Positions 12,401 to 24,336 are shown, counted from the first letter of the stretch. The stretch: DNA of 64,000 bases from Oxytricha trifallax (GCA_000711775.1 ARYC01000708.1:62001-126000), one strand, 5' to 3'. Made by a program: numbers and translations. The notes: generated from the sequence alone by a model not told the origin.

Positions 12401-15400
12401 CCACATCCTTGTCCTTGGCATCTCTATGGCTGTCTTAAGTGCTTACACGGGATCTCAAAACAAATAAAAATATAATTTATCTTCTTGATGATAGTGGCTG
12501 GGAATCTTCTTTTGATTTAAGGTAGAGTTTCTTTACAGGTCTTTTTATCATCTTCCAAAGACTTTCATATTCTTTGTTGTTTATATAGACACCAATACAA
12601 GCTATTTCTGAATAATTTAGTATAATTTATTTAAATTATAAAATTAATTGTTTAACTTTCAAGCTTTTTATATTAATTTTTCAAAACAGAACTTTACTAA
12701 ATTAAGTGATGAGAAAATTAAAACAATTTTTAAAAATTATTATAAAAAACCATTATTTTGAAAACAATTAAAAATTTTATATAAAAATCATTTTATTCAA
12801 AATAATTCTCTTTTAATTATATTAATTCCAAATGCCTGAACACCAGTCTTGAATTCAATCTTACTGATCTTACCGCTTAAATTTACATCCAAGTTGATAA
12901 AGAACTCGAAGGCACTGATTTTCCTAGCACCGATTAGTGCATTAATTTTCTGCATGATCTCATTATTTTTCTTTAAAGTGAGTCCTAGAAGCTTTTCAAT
13001 TTTGGTTTGAAGGTTTTATGAGTACAAAACATAGTCAAGTTTTTCTTCATTCTCTCTTATACCACCTGCTTCAAGCAAAATTTTCATGTGTGGTTCAGGG
13101 TGTAAGATACCAAGTCTCTTGAAACCTCTTACTAAATCTTGGACAAGTATAGTTCCAGTATTAGTGTGATCATAGTTTGAGAAGATTTCATAGATTGAAT
13201 CAGAGTTCACATCTATCAAACTCTTAATTTTATGGAAAATGGCTTGTTAGGCTTGTTCTGCTGCTTGTTTTGACTTCTTTTGGATGTGAATGTCCATCTT
13301 TGAAATAAATTCGTCGTAAGATATTGAACCGTCCTTATCAGTATCAACTATGTTCATTAGGTCATCTATCTCATCATATGTGAGACCAAGGTTAAGAGTT
13401 AGCCATCCTTATCTAAACTCTCTTCTTGATATAGTTCCATCTCCATTTCTATCAAACAAAGCGAATGCTCTTCGTAAATTGAAGTTTTAAAGATAAAATG
13501 CTGTGGCTATTTTCTCAAGTATGTCATTAAGTCTCTTTAATCTTAAGTCTTCTGTTTCAAATTTCTTGCAGAACTTTTGCAAATCAACTTTGCCAATTTA
13601 TTGTGGATCAGCAATTCTTCTTAGAATTCTGTGCTCTTAAACTGTGAGAGGTAAGTTTAAGCTGTTTATAGATTCTTAAACTAGCTTACGGTAATCACTG
13701 ATTTGTTGGGGTTTAATGGATCATAAAATTGTTAGAAGCAATCAAAAAAGGTAACTTCTCTCTCTACAAAGATCTCTATGATTTTGTTAATTAACTGCTA
13801 TTCTCTTGCTCTTTATAAAGGATCCATTTTGTTTTAGTGAAGATCTTGGTGTTCTTTCTCTCTTTTATCTAGCTCTTTCCTAAACTTAGTCATTTCATCC
13901 TCAAACATATCATACTCTTTCTATTTCCTTCTGTTATCATCGTCTTCTTTACGCATATGCTTTACAACTGGCTCTAGTGACTTAATGAGATTAAAGAATT
14001 AGATCAAATCATTCTTCACATTGACTTATTAATCAGCATGCATCCCCTGATGAATTCTTCTGCTGCCTTTGATTGCATAAGTGGTCAGCAAGTCAATTTC
14101 ATATTCAGAAAGTTCAAGTTTAGAGTCTCTTAGTAAATCTTAAAATTGCTCTCCAGTCAAAACTCCTGAGTGAGTTCCTTCTTGACCGAAATCTGAGATT
14201 AGTAAATCCTTTAGTACATCTAAATGCCCACTTAATCTATCTAGTAAGTAATATCTGCCAGCTAAGGCTCTTGAAGCAACGATCCATTTATTAATATCAA
14301 ATTGTGGAGCTAATTCTCTGGCAAAAACAATCTAGTTTGCAAATTCTTAATAGCTTATAAAACCATCACGATTTTCATCAGCAAAGTTAATGAGTAGCTT
14401 GAACTCTACATCAGTCAATACGAGTCCTAACATATCAAAGATTTTCTTTAAATGTTCATAAGAAACTCCTCCGTTGCCTTTTGCAAATATCTTAAATATT
14501 CTACCTACAAAATTGTGCACATTTATAAATATAATAGATTCTTTTATTATACTGAGTTGAGATCATCATATCCATTTTACTTGAGGAAGCTACAAATCTT
14601 TGAGAGTAGATCTTCATAGTCTTATATTTAGTAGGTTGATTTCTTGTCAAGTTTAATTTCTTGCATTCTCTCGCCATAATAATCAACGCTTGCCATCATA
14701 CCTGGTGCGTTTCTCTCGCCTCTTCTCTCCATAAAGATCTTAAAATATAGAAATTATATATAATAAATCTTGACGAATTCTTCATAATCCACACAGTCAT
14801 CACTATTCAAGCACTCCAATTCAAATTGAAGACCAATTAAAGTGTCTTAATCAAATATTTGAATGTAGTTGTGTTTTAAGACATTAATGAAGTGATGAAT
14901 CTTGATTCTGCCTACACTTGATGGATCAAATTATCTGAATTTCTCAACAAAATCTGAGAGCAGTACTTTTCCTTGCAAGTTTTTCAATTTTAATTGGACT
15001 CTATCAAAGTAATCAGTCTTCTTCAAATCTTTTACAATTAAATTGATGTGCCTAACTTAAAAATTATATTACTTATAGAGTTTCAATTTCATCAAGTCTA
15101 CTGATATCACTGCTGTTATTCATGTTGCTTTCATCAAGTGATCTATTCATATTGCTAGTTGCCATGTTGTAAGTTTATTGAACACAACTCTTCATTCTAG
15201 TAATCAAATCCTCAATATGAACTCTCTCATTTCTCGTGAATTCATTTAAGAAAATGTCTTAATTGATGTAATTAACGCCAAATTTCATGAGTACTTATCT
15301 CAAATCAGCTATTTCAATAAGCTTTTCCTCTTCTCTTCTGCCTTTCAGCTCAGCTGTTGACTCAATGTAAGATCTGAACACAGTCTCATTTCTGAGTAAT

Positions 15401-15923
15401 TTAGAACAAATGACTGGAAGTATGGCTTTATTTGGCACATGGAAAGCTGTCTGAACTCTTCTCAAGTGATGAAGCCAGGCATTTAAGTATATCACACTTT
15501 AGTTCTTTTAGTTAAGTGATAAGAAGTTAGACATTCTTCTGATGTGATCTTGTGTCACACCTCTTGCTTGAAGCTACTCAACTCTTTGGCAAAATTCATT
15601 TGAGACCAATTGTTGAGCGAATCTTGTATAGTGCTAGGTAAGATCTATTGCGGTATCCTTTAATTTTTTCTGCAACATCATTTTATATATACTGATTATA
15701 TAAATTTTATAAAAGTTGAATACAAAATTATGATTGTGTCATCCATTTAACTCTTATCTATATTTTTAGAGGGTGAAGCTCCTCGCTTTTATTTCACGTT
15801 TTCAACTGAATTCTCAGCAAATACAACACTGAAGTCAAGTCCTTTGTAAATCAAAGCTGCTTTGATGTTTTGAAGGGTTTAATCAATGTCATTTAGTTCA
15901 TTAGTCTCAACATTAAAAAACAT
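9427..15923 (-). CDS. Giant EF-hand repeat protein
   Basis: A minus-strand frame of roughly 2,000 codons with many short introns. The probable start is ATG 15923 (MFFNVETNELNDIDQTLQNI) or 15681 (MMLQKKLKDTAIDL); the last stop is TGA at 9427-9429. EF-hand-like loops recur throughout, for example FADENRDGFISYQEFA (about 14.4 kb), DTDKDGSISYDEFI (13.3 kb), NYDHTNTGTILVQDL (13.2 kb), LDVNLSGKISKIEF (12.9 kb), DRTKNNRVRLEEV (11.3 kb) and FDDKNTGKLSVVEF (10.2 kb). A Lys/Glu coiled coil lies near 13.95-13.8 kb. At 12589-12845 the frame is broken by an insert whose TGGTGT direct repeats restore it exactly, so I join what otherwise looks like two genes. Large multi-EF-hand proteins are common in ciliate cilia; the location is inference. 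Another in-frame insert at about 9650-9860 may be an intron or an IES. Confidence 0.65.
12589..12845 (-). other. IES candidate, 251 bp, pointer TGGTGT
   Basis: On minus, coding sequence ends at LSGKISKIEFKTG and resumes at YINNKEYESLWKMI. The 6-bp direct repeat TGGTGT (ACACCA on plus, at 12840-12845 and 12589-12594) flanks the AT-rich insert. Removing one repeat and the insert gives AAG ACT GGT GTC TAT with the frame kept through both flanks. No GT-AG intron would do this. Confidence 0.6.
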
Positions 15924-16141
15924 ATATCACAAATTTAAATAAAATTATGTAATGCTGAATAATCTCTAAATTAAAGTATTTGATAGATAAGTTGGGCGTA
16001 ATTATAGTTTAAGAATTTTTATTTAGATTATAAAAAAGAATAAATAAATAGATCATTAATTTTTAAAGAAAATTTCAAATAAATCAATCATTCATTAATA
16101 TATGATTAAAATGAATTTTTATTGATATTAAAACAACAAAT
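15924..16141. other. AT-rich spacer between minus-strand genes
   Basis: About 220 bp, strongly AT-rich, between the TGA of the WD40/EF-hand gene and the first ATG of the giant EF-hand gene. No coding signal on either strand. Confidence 0.5.
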
Positions 16142-18093
16142 TCATTCAATTATTTTAATATAAAATTTATAAATAATAATAATAAGATTAATGCTTTAAT
16201 TACTGAACAATTTGTTAATGAAATATACAATTGAAAGTACTTTCACATCATTGTTTGTTGTGTCTCCTTCACTCTAAACTGTATTGAACTTTTCAGCAAC
16301 AACCTCAAACAAAAATTCTAGGACATCTCTATCTACTGATATTTAAGCCTTCTGGAATGCTTCAATAAATTACTCTCTGTTGATATAACCATCACCTTAG
16401 GTATCAACTGAAACTAATGATTGTTAAAGTGCTAGCTTTTTATTAGGAAAGATTTTTCCACGAATATCGGCAAATATTTGCTTAGGTCTGTTAAGTGTGG
16501 TTAAATTGTAGAAGTGAATTTCCTCACGGTAGTAGTTTTAGATCAGGGAAATCTAGATGATTCCTGTAAAGAATGGATCTAACTCGTTTAAGATAATTAT
16601 AAAATAAGATGGAGTCTATTTCTTCATCTGAGAATCTTTAGATATGGAACACGATCTCATTAAAGTATTGGATGAATCTTTCCCTTGTACAGAAATCATT
16701 AGCTTATTTAACTTTGGTGCTAAATGAATCTCTTTCTAAGTAAGCAATATTTAAGCCGTTAGTTTTAACGAAGTTTGCAAATTTCTATACTGCAGCCTTT
16801 GGCCATCTCTTAGTACCTCTTAAAAACTCTCTGGAATGTTTTCTTTGGAATTCTTCAATAGATTTTTCAAATTCAATTTAAGTAGTTCTTAAAGGATGAA
16901 TTTACATGAATTTTTACAAGTAGAAGAAAGTCTCAGAAACTGAGAGTTTATCAGAGCATCCTGAAATTGCCAAGAAGTTTTCGAATTTAGTTCTGTTTGG
17001 CAACTTTAAGATAATGTTATATATCTATCGAAGTGGCTCAGGATTAACATACTTCAAATCATTTCTCTTTAAGATAGCTTCAAGGAATAGTTTCCTAATT
17101 TATGCTATATAAGAGTTTTGAAGTTGAACTTGTGAGTAGATCTTTTCAATTTTGTGAGGTAAGTTATGTTAGAACGATGTAACAATTCTTCTTCTTCTGG
17201 TTGATACTAAATCCTCGCACTCTTTCATCACATATGGTGGTACTATATCGTCATGATGAACAGCTGTTACTTCAATTTTAACTCTTTCAATGCCATATCC
17301 ACATATAAATCCTACTTGGGTGTTCTTTCTGCCTTATTATGAAGGTCTACCAAGTTTAAGACCAACAAGCCATTCTATTTAAGATTTGAAGTCTGGATTG
17401 TTGTTGTCTAGAGTAACATTTTATATGTTCAAGCATCTTAAAGAGAAGCAAGCAGTATCCGAACCAGTATAAATTCTCTTGACTTCTTTGAAAGTTACAT
17501 TACCCTTTGTTGTTTCTTTCACCAAAGGTTTGTAATATCCTGGTCTCTATTAAATTTATATTTTACAATTTGCTTAATAAATATTAATTGATAAAATTTA
17601 TTCTTATTTTCAATTAATGAGATAAGATTTATCACAAAATAATCTATTAAGAGTGAGGGATGTTGTTAGGATCAGTAAGTTCTAAACTTGTTGAGACAGG
17701 ATCGAAGAATCGAATTGTTTAATCGGTACTTGTACTAACAATAAGTTAAGCTTTTTAAAGATAGCAAATATCGATAATGGAAGAGTTATGAGCTGAGAAT
17801 CTTTTAAAGATGGGTATATTCCAAGGAGGGTTAGTTTAAAATAATTCAATCATATCTCTTTGCAAATTCCAAATGATAATTTCTGATTTGTATTAGGAAT
17901 TGCTTTCTCTGTCTGCATGTGACTCGTAAGCTGATTGAGAACTCTTTTAGAATTTGTGGGAAACTGGGATTTTAGGGTCGTCAGTTTTTGGCATGGATTC
18001 CCTGCTTGGCTTATAAACTTGCTCAGATAAATACTTCTCTCCTGATATTAAACAACCACTTTGAGCTACATAATACAATGTAGGAGGATCCAT
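16142..18093 (-). CDS. WD40 plus EF-hand protein
   Basis: ATG at 18093 opens MDPPTLYYVAQSGCLISG. The first exon carries WD40-like blades (SEIIIWNLQRDMIELF and SSIIDICYLQKAQLIVSTST followed by DQTIRFFDP). After an intron near 17645-17550 comes a unique region (YKPLVKETTKGNVTFKEVKR; KRIYTGSDTACFSLRCLNIQ). The C-terminal part contains EF-hand-like elements (NELDPFFTGIIQISLI and VSVDTQGDGYINREQFIEAF). A 16-bp frame-breaking insert at 16595-16610 is flanked by ATCTTA repeats and its removal restores the EF-hand. The coding frame runs open upstream of the ATG into the neighbouring EF-hand gene, so the two may be one larger gene. Related EF-hand/WD proteins occur in cilia; the function is inferred. 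Confidence 0.6.
16589..16610 (-). other. Micro-IES, 16 bp, pointer ATCTTA
   Basis: TAAGAT (ATCTTA on the coding strand) occurs at 16589-16594 and 16605-16610 with 10 bp between. Excision of 16 bp gives TCC ATC TTA AAC GAG, encoding EEIDSILNELDPFFTG, an EF-hand-like segment. Unexcised, the frame shifts and meets TGA. Far too short for a spliceosomal intron and lacking GT-AG. Confidence 0.65.
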
Positions 18094-18109
18094 ATTTAAA
18101 GGCTAAGAA

Positions 18110-19752
18110 TTACTTATGAATTAATTAAGTTGATTTAATATTTTTTGATAAAAAGCTTTTGAAAACTTTATAATTTAAGTTTATTTTTAACTTATAATAT
18201 ATAATTGACTTCTGATAAACTAAAACAATTTTTTATTTTAAATGGATTTAGATTGCGATGACCTCTTAACCTTGCTAATATTTGATAGTAATTTGTCATC
18301 AAGTTGTTTGCAGAAAGATTTTATGTTTAATTCAAGCCATTTTCTTATTAATTAAGCTTTGTTTAGATGTTTGAGAGATTTATAACTTCAACTTAATTTC
18401 CCTCATTTTTTGATTGTTTTTTTCTAGCATTTGAAATGAATATATTAGAAGACTTAGGTGCGATTGTAGTGTAAATAAGTATTTCAAGATCATCAATATA
18501 ACAAACATATTATAATTATAATTAAAAAGTAACTGTATAGATTAGATCCTCTACAACGACTTTTCTATTATCGGTAAGTTTATCTACATCATCCTTAGCA
18601 TTTTGGGTCATGGACAAATCAAGGTCTAATGACTCATTCTTTCTCTGCATTCTTCTCAGTCTTTGTCTTTCCAAAGTAACAAAAGCATCACTGTTCAAAA
18701 TCACTGTGTAGTCAACGTTTCCGTAATTATCAAAGTTCAGGTCATTATCAAAAATTTCATCCAATTCAAAATGAACTAAACCAAGTGGTAGACTTTCTAA
18801 AATTCTCCAGAATCTTGCTCTAGGAATAACACTTAAACTGTTTTCATCGTTCTTTATAAAGATTGCTCTTAAATCCAAGTTAAGTTCAGCACTCTTTCTA
18901 ATAATGTAGGTTAGAGATGCTTCCTTAGTGAGTACTTTATCTAACTCATTCAAGTATGAATCCTTTAAGTCTTAATTTAAAGAAAACGATACATTCTGAG
19001 AGCCACTGACATTATTGTTGTTTACCTTGAAAGTCCTAACGAATCTCTTATCAAGGAATTTACAGAATTCTCTATACATAAATTACTAATCAACTGTCTT
19101 TTAAGTCAGTCTCATGATGAATTCCATTTCAGTTTGGTCTAGTTTTGCTTCTTAGAAGAACATGGTCAAAATCTTTTTGAAGTTGTCTTAAGTAACAAGG
19201 CCTTTCTCCTTTTAGTCAAAGATTTAGAATGCTTGCTCTGGTGAGATTAAAAATATAATTCAAAAAGATGTTTGGAGTCTTTCTCAAACAATCATACAAT
19301 CTTAGAATTATTTGCTTGGCAACATCAATCTTGTTCTCCCTTACCATCCATTCAGGCCATATATTTTCATATAACTCTTCTTCAGCCTTTTTCTTGTCAA
19401 AATCAGTCTCACTTTTAGTCTCTAAGAATTAGAAATAATGCAAAAATTCATCAATTGTAATATTTCCACTGCCATCTTCATCTAGTTCACAGCACATTTT
19501 GTAAATATCTTCCATTTTCTAAGTTTGATCAAGGAAACCTAACTTGTTTGCAAAGTCTCTTATCTTTACTGATTGAGTGTCTTTATTTGTAATGTCACTG
19601 AAAATATCAAAAATTGTCTTGCCAGTTTTGTTTATGATGTTTTTGAATACATTCTTTAAGAAATTTATTGACTCTCTAATGCGCTTTGGAACTTCATAGT
19701 CTTGATATTTATATAAACATACCATAAAAGTACACAATTCAATTTTATACAA
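18110..19752 (-). CDS. EF-hand protein
   Basis: Minus-strand exons encode KYQDYEVPKRIRESINFLKN, a canonical EF-hand loop LDEDGSGNITIDEFLHYF (about 19.47 kb), a second EF-like element (FDQKEKGLVTQDNFKKIL, about 19.2 kb), and a helical region ending VVVEDLIYT at about 18.52 kb. The frame then continues as SSNIFISNARKKQ and KWLELNIKSFCKQLDD. The switch between these last two frames fits an 11-bp excision between AGAT repeats at 18365-18368 and 18376-18379. A start at MVCLYKYQDYEV is plausible, but the open frame continues upstream to about 19775 without a clear ATG. The 3' end is unresolved because the frame runs on into the WD40 gene. Confidence 0.55.
18365..18379 (-). other. Possible 11-bp micro-IES, pointer AGAT/ATCT
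   Basis: Coding sequence moves from the QVEVIN frame to the KAQLIRKWLELNIKSF frame here. Removing 11 bp between ATCT repeats gives VEVINLNKAQLIRKWLEL in one frame. The 4-bp repeat is common by chance in AT-rich DNA, so this is weaker than the other cases. Confidence 0.35.
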
Positions 19753-19808
19753 AATTCTTCTAGTGTTGGTAAGATTATAAATAATTTTTAATATATGTTG
19801 TTTTTTAG

Positions 19809-20150
19809 AAACTTTCTATACTGTTGAATGGTAAAGAAGAATCTTCAAAAAGATCGGTGATTACCTAAGAAAGAATAACTTAACAATTCACAAGTGTTTC
19901 AACTTAATAGATGAAGATAACTCCCAGACTATTTCAATTGAGGAATTAAAGAATGCCATTATTAGATTCCAATTGGATATCAATGACAAAGAGTTGAAGG
20001 TTTTCATGTAAAGACTAGATGAAGAGGGCAAAGGGTATGTTACACAGCAATAGTTTATTAAGAGATTCTGGAGTGCCTATACCTATGAAGATGTATTCAA
20101 TGATGATCTCAACAAAAATAATAAACACCATAATTCCTTTTTATAACTTA
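19809..20150 (+). CDS. EF-hand fragment lacking a start
   Basis: An open TAR=Gln frame on plus encodes EWQRRIFKKIGDYLRKNN, then LIDEDNSQTISIEELKNAII (a good EF-hand loop) and RLDEEGKGYVTQQQFIKRF (a second loop). No in-frame ATG precedes it; a possible splice acceptor (TTTTTTAG) lies just upstream at about 19808. Downstream, coding character fades after about 20110 into AT-rich sequence, and a coding frame resumes near 20300 (RSLEYILTKTFEVLNANP). It could be the 5' part of the pseudokinase gene separated by an IES, or an isolated germline segment of a scrambled gene. Confidence 0.5.
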
Positions 20151-20466
20151 TAACTCAATAAAATACTGATTATTATGATAACAAATCATATTTAATGTAG
20201 TAATTTACACAAAAACTGCTGCCGCATAATTCATAATGTGATTTACTCATAAATATTATTTTTAATAATAACTTTTCGATATCTAAATACTATTTTTTTT
20301 ATTAGCATAAATTAGTGTCTTTTAGACACAAAGATCTCTTGAATATATTTTGACTAAAACATTTGAGGTTTTAAATGCTAATCCAAATTAACCCCAAGGG
20401 GCTAAAGTTGAAGGATATAATTGTTTGGTTATATTCGTTATATTTGTAAAAGGACTCAGTGAGAAG

Positions 20467-23400
20467 ATGAAGAGAATAAGGATGTTCAGTGCAATCCAAA
20501 AGAAAGTAAAGATGCAAGCAAATGCTTAAACAGCTTTTAAGCAGCTTGATAGTGGAGTTGGGTTCCTCAGTATGAAAGATTTCCAGAACTTCCTCCCCAG
20601 ACAATTCGATATTACCCTTAAAAGAGATGAGATATTGAGACTGTTCAAGGAAATTGATAGGGATAGAGATGGTCTGGTTAAATACAAAGAATTTGAGCAA
20701 TTTTACAACGAAGATTATGAGAAGCGACTAAAAGAGATTGAGAAAGAAAAAGATGCAGTCAACTATCAGTATGAAATTTTCGATCATTTGATGAAAGTAT
20801 TGCACTAGAAATCTCTATCACTAGCAGAAGTGTTTGACTAAATTGATACAAATCAAAATGGCTTTATCGAATGTGATGAATTTTAAAACTTATTAGAAAG
20901 ACTTGGTTTCACAATTTCAGAAGCTTAAGTTTACGAACTGATGAGACAAATGGATGAAAACTTTGATGGGCGTATTTCTTACAAAGAAATAAGAGAGCAC
21001 ATTAAGAATTTAGGCTTCAATATGGGACTTGATGCCACTAATGTTTCTCAGACTCTTTTAAACAAAAGAACTAAGAAGGTTGTTCATCCACATGTTTGGA
21101 GAGATAAGGGTATTGAGTTGATTATTAGAACCTTGAATCTTCACTTAAATAAGAAACCCTTCGAGGATTACTTTAAGAAGTTTGATGGAGATCATGATAA
21201 TCACTTGACACCTGCTGAATTTAGATAAAGTCTTATGAGCGTAAAAGATGTATAACTGAAAAAGTTCTAGATTGAGAGAATCATGCATATCCTTATTGAT
21301 GATAAAAAATCTAAGCCAGTTATTTCAATTAACAAAATTGCCAAGTTCTTAAAGAACTACCAATATAAAATGAATAATTTATTTTTCCTATTGCAAATAA
21401 ATAATTGTTGTACCTAGATAAGGAAGGTATTGAGAAGGGAAACAACACTACTGCAATCTTAATTGATGAGGACTTATTTGTTTACATAGTAGAAAAGTAT
21501 GACGGTTTTTCAAGATTAGTTGAAATCATTAATCAGTTTGAGGAAAAATCTTCATATATCTAGAGACATGTCTTTGAAATTAACCTTAGAGGTTTGAACA
21601 TGCTATCAAATCAAAAAACAGTTGAGAAGCTTCATAAGAAATCTATTAAATTAAATGAACTATTTGAATCTAGTCTTGTATTACTTGCTGGTGAAGCTAA
21701 TAGATTGATGAAAGAAGAGGCTTAACTTTGTGTCTTAGATCCAAGCTATAACATAAACACAATCACTAACGATCAGAATGCGGGTGTCTTAGCCAGTATA
21801 CAAGTTCCCACTATTGAGAATTCTGCATTTGATATTGATTTTGCTACTCTGGTATTCATTTATTATAAACTTTTTTTGAATTAAATTTTCAATCAGGTAA
21901 TATATTCTTGCCTAGTGGAGCTTAGAGATACATGGGAATAATGAGTGATGGCTCAAGAAGAAAAGTAGAAGTTCTGATTTTCCCTAATGATGATTTGAAT
22001 TATGTAAGCAGTGACGGCAAGACCTACAAAAAGCATTTGCAGTTAGAACTTCAAGTCCATAGATACTTGATGGGACAACAATTTGATGATGAAGAATACG
22101 AGCTCGACTAAGCTAAAATGGATATATTCCCTAATGTGGGTAAATTTGAGAAGAAAATTGGATTAGCTGCTAGTGACAAAGAGATTTATGTTGTTAACGA
22201 GATGGTTGACGATGATCAGTGGATTTCCCTTGAGGAATTTGTTGAAAGAAATGGCGGTATTCTTAATATTCCACTCTTCTACCATACTGATGCCCCATTA
22301 TTAAAAAGAATAAATAACACACGAAGAAATTAATATTAAAAGTCATTGTATTTCTGACTTTTATATCTCCATAATATTCATAATTAGATACTGGGCTTAA
22401 AAACTTCTCTAGATAATGAGCAAGTTGCACGAAGTCAGCATAGTCACTAGATCACTTAACTTGAAGCAAGTTTATATTTCTAGAGATGGCTAGAGAATGA
22501 AACTTGGTCATTTGAGAGGAGTAGGAAAAGTAAATAATTTAGGATATGTAAAGGAATGTCCAGACATCTACCTCACTCTTGAGAATAATAGTCTTGATGA
22601 CAGATACAACGGAGGACAAAGTTCAACTATTTCACCAGGACATGGTGGTGCCATTTCATCATCAAAGAAAACTGAGGCTCAAAAGACCTTCTCAAATAGA
22701 GCACTTGACAATCCATTTATTGCACCTGAAATATTATTTAGTAAGTTTACTGATCATACCTCAGCTATGGATGTTTGGTCTTTCGGTATGATTATGTAAA
22801 CTTTAGTATTAACAAAAAATAGTTTTTCACTAACTATTTTTAGCCTGCTAAGTTTACTGCGTGTTACTAGGATAAAAACCTGAAAGTTTCTACAGCATCT
22901 ACAGATCATGGTACAAGACTAAACACAGTCATGATATTGAATTAGCAGCATTACCATTCATCCCTCCTTCTCAATCAAACTTCCTCTATGATCCATTTTC
23001 AATTGATTTCGACAATCCATTCAACACTGAAGAGCATGAATTGAATAAAGATCTTGACTTACCAGGCTCGCTAATGGAGAAGAAATCAAGCTTGAACTTT
23101 GAGAATGTAATGAAATGCATTAAAAACCTCTCAAACAGTAGTCTGTTTGAGAATGGTAACTCAAAGAAGTTCCAATTCAAAACTGTAGCATAAGACATAA
23201 AAGACAATAATAATCCAAATATGTTAAATGATTAACCTCCTAGGTTCCCTGGCCAATCTCACTCTAATCAGGAAATGCGAAGAAAAATATTCCAAGCTTT
23301 TGCCAAAGCGGAAGTCCTAGACAGAAAGAATGAACTTGGTTTGATTTTAGATTTGATAGCAAGTTGTCTTGATATGGATCCCAAGAAGAGACCAACCATA

Positions 23401-24336
23401 TCTGGGTTGTTGAACTCACCACTCTTTAAACTTGATAACTATGAAATGACTAATGCAGTTAGATTCTCACAGAATGTTATTCTCTATAGATCTCCACAAA
23501 GCAGCGTAAGCTTGAGAATCACCACTCCTCTTAGGTCTATGTGTGGAATTGCAATTAAGAACCCAGTTAATCTCTTTAATATTGATGAAATGAAAAACTT
23601 ATCCATTAATAAATTATATATAAACTATTAAAACTGCAAATATAAATCGATAGTAATTTTTTTAATAGATACACAACTTAATTTATCTCGTTTAAATATT
23701 TATGAAAAGTATTAAAAAATATTAATATAGGTTACTTTTAAATAATCTAAGATTTAAAATACACTTATAAAAAAAATTCCAAGAATATTGAAGCAGATAT
23801 TTTGAAACTTTTCATGTAAACTGAGGAATGTATTGGACACATTTCTTCACTGCCAATCGATCAAATAAACTCAGTCCTAACTGAAAATGAAAAACGAAAG
23901 AGTCTAATAAACAGCAATATTAAATCACAATTTATCGGTAAAGATTTTTCACAACTAAGAGTGTCTCCTAATAGTCCCTTAGCTGCTTAAATCATTGAAG
24001 ATAAAGTCCTTGATATGTTGATCTTTTTGACTTTCAGATACACTAAAATCTTCAATTAATGGAAAACTAAACGCTTGACTGAAATTGGTAAGGAAACTTA
24101 GAGTATCCTCAAGCAGCAACAATTAAATAATTTTAATAATTTATTACCAACAAAGCGTTGCAGGAATGTCTCAATCCAGCAAGAGAAAGTCAGTGAAGTT
24201 TGAAGGAGCTGACAATCAAACCACAGGCAGAGCAAGCATATATCAAAGCATCAATCAGACCACTTTACAAAAGAAATAAACTGAGAGAGTGGAGAACTTG
24301 ATATTCATATAAAATTCAATAAGGTCATATCTGTGA
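20467..24336 (+). CDS. EF-hand / pseudokinase fusion protein
   Basis: First in-frame ATG is 20467, though coding sequence appears to run upstream to about 20300. Two EF-hand pairs are clear: IDRDRDGLVKYKEF and IDTNQNGFIECDEF, then MDENFDGRISYKEI and FDGDHDNHLTPAEF. A protein-kinase-like domain follows: N-lobe from about 21.9 kb, then SIVTRSLNLKQVYISRDGQR where HRDxKxxN is expected and MKLGHLRG where DFG is expected. APE (FIAPEIL) and DxWSFG (MDVWSFGMIM) are kept. Loss of HRD and DFG predicts a catalytically dead kinase. The C-terminal helix region (KRPTISGLLNSPLF, then KRTKIFNQWK-like exons to KRKSVKFEGAD) ends at TGA 24334-24336. At least three short inserts break the frame: 21362-21414, 21858-21907 and 22800-22851. 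Ca2+ sensing coupled to a scaffold pseudokinase is inference. Confidence 0.7.
21358..21414 (+). other. IES, 53 bp, pointer TACC
   Basis: TACC at 21358-21361 and 21411-21414. Excision of 53 bp joins AAG AAC TAC CTA GAT AAG, giving KFLKNYLDKEGIEKGN in a single frame; left in place it shifts the frame. No GT-AG boundaries coincide. Confidence 0.6.
21853..21907 (+). other. IES, 50 bp, pointer TATTC
   Basis: TATTC at 21853-21857 and 21903-21907. Excision gives ACT CTG GTA TTC TTG CCT, encoding DFATLVFLPSGAQRYMG at the start of the kinase-like domain. A GT-AG intron reading at the same place leaves the wrong phase. Confidence 0.6.
22797..22851 (+). other. Possible IES, 52 bp, pointer TAA
   Basis: After DVWSFGMIM the frame is lost and resumes as VLLGQKPESFYSIYRSW. 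TAA at 22797-22799 and 22849-22851 allows an in-frame join. The 3-bp repeat is weak; an intron with nearby boundaries cannot be excluded. Confidence 0.4.
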
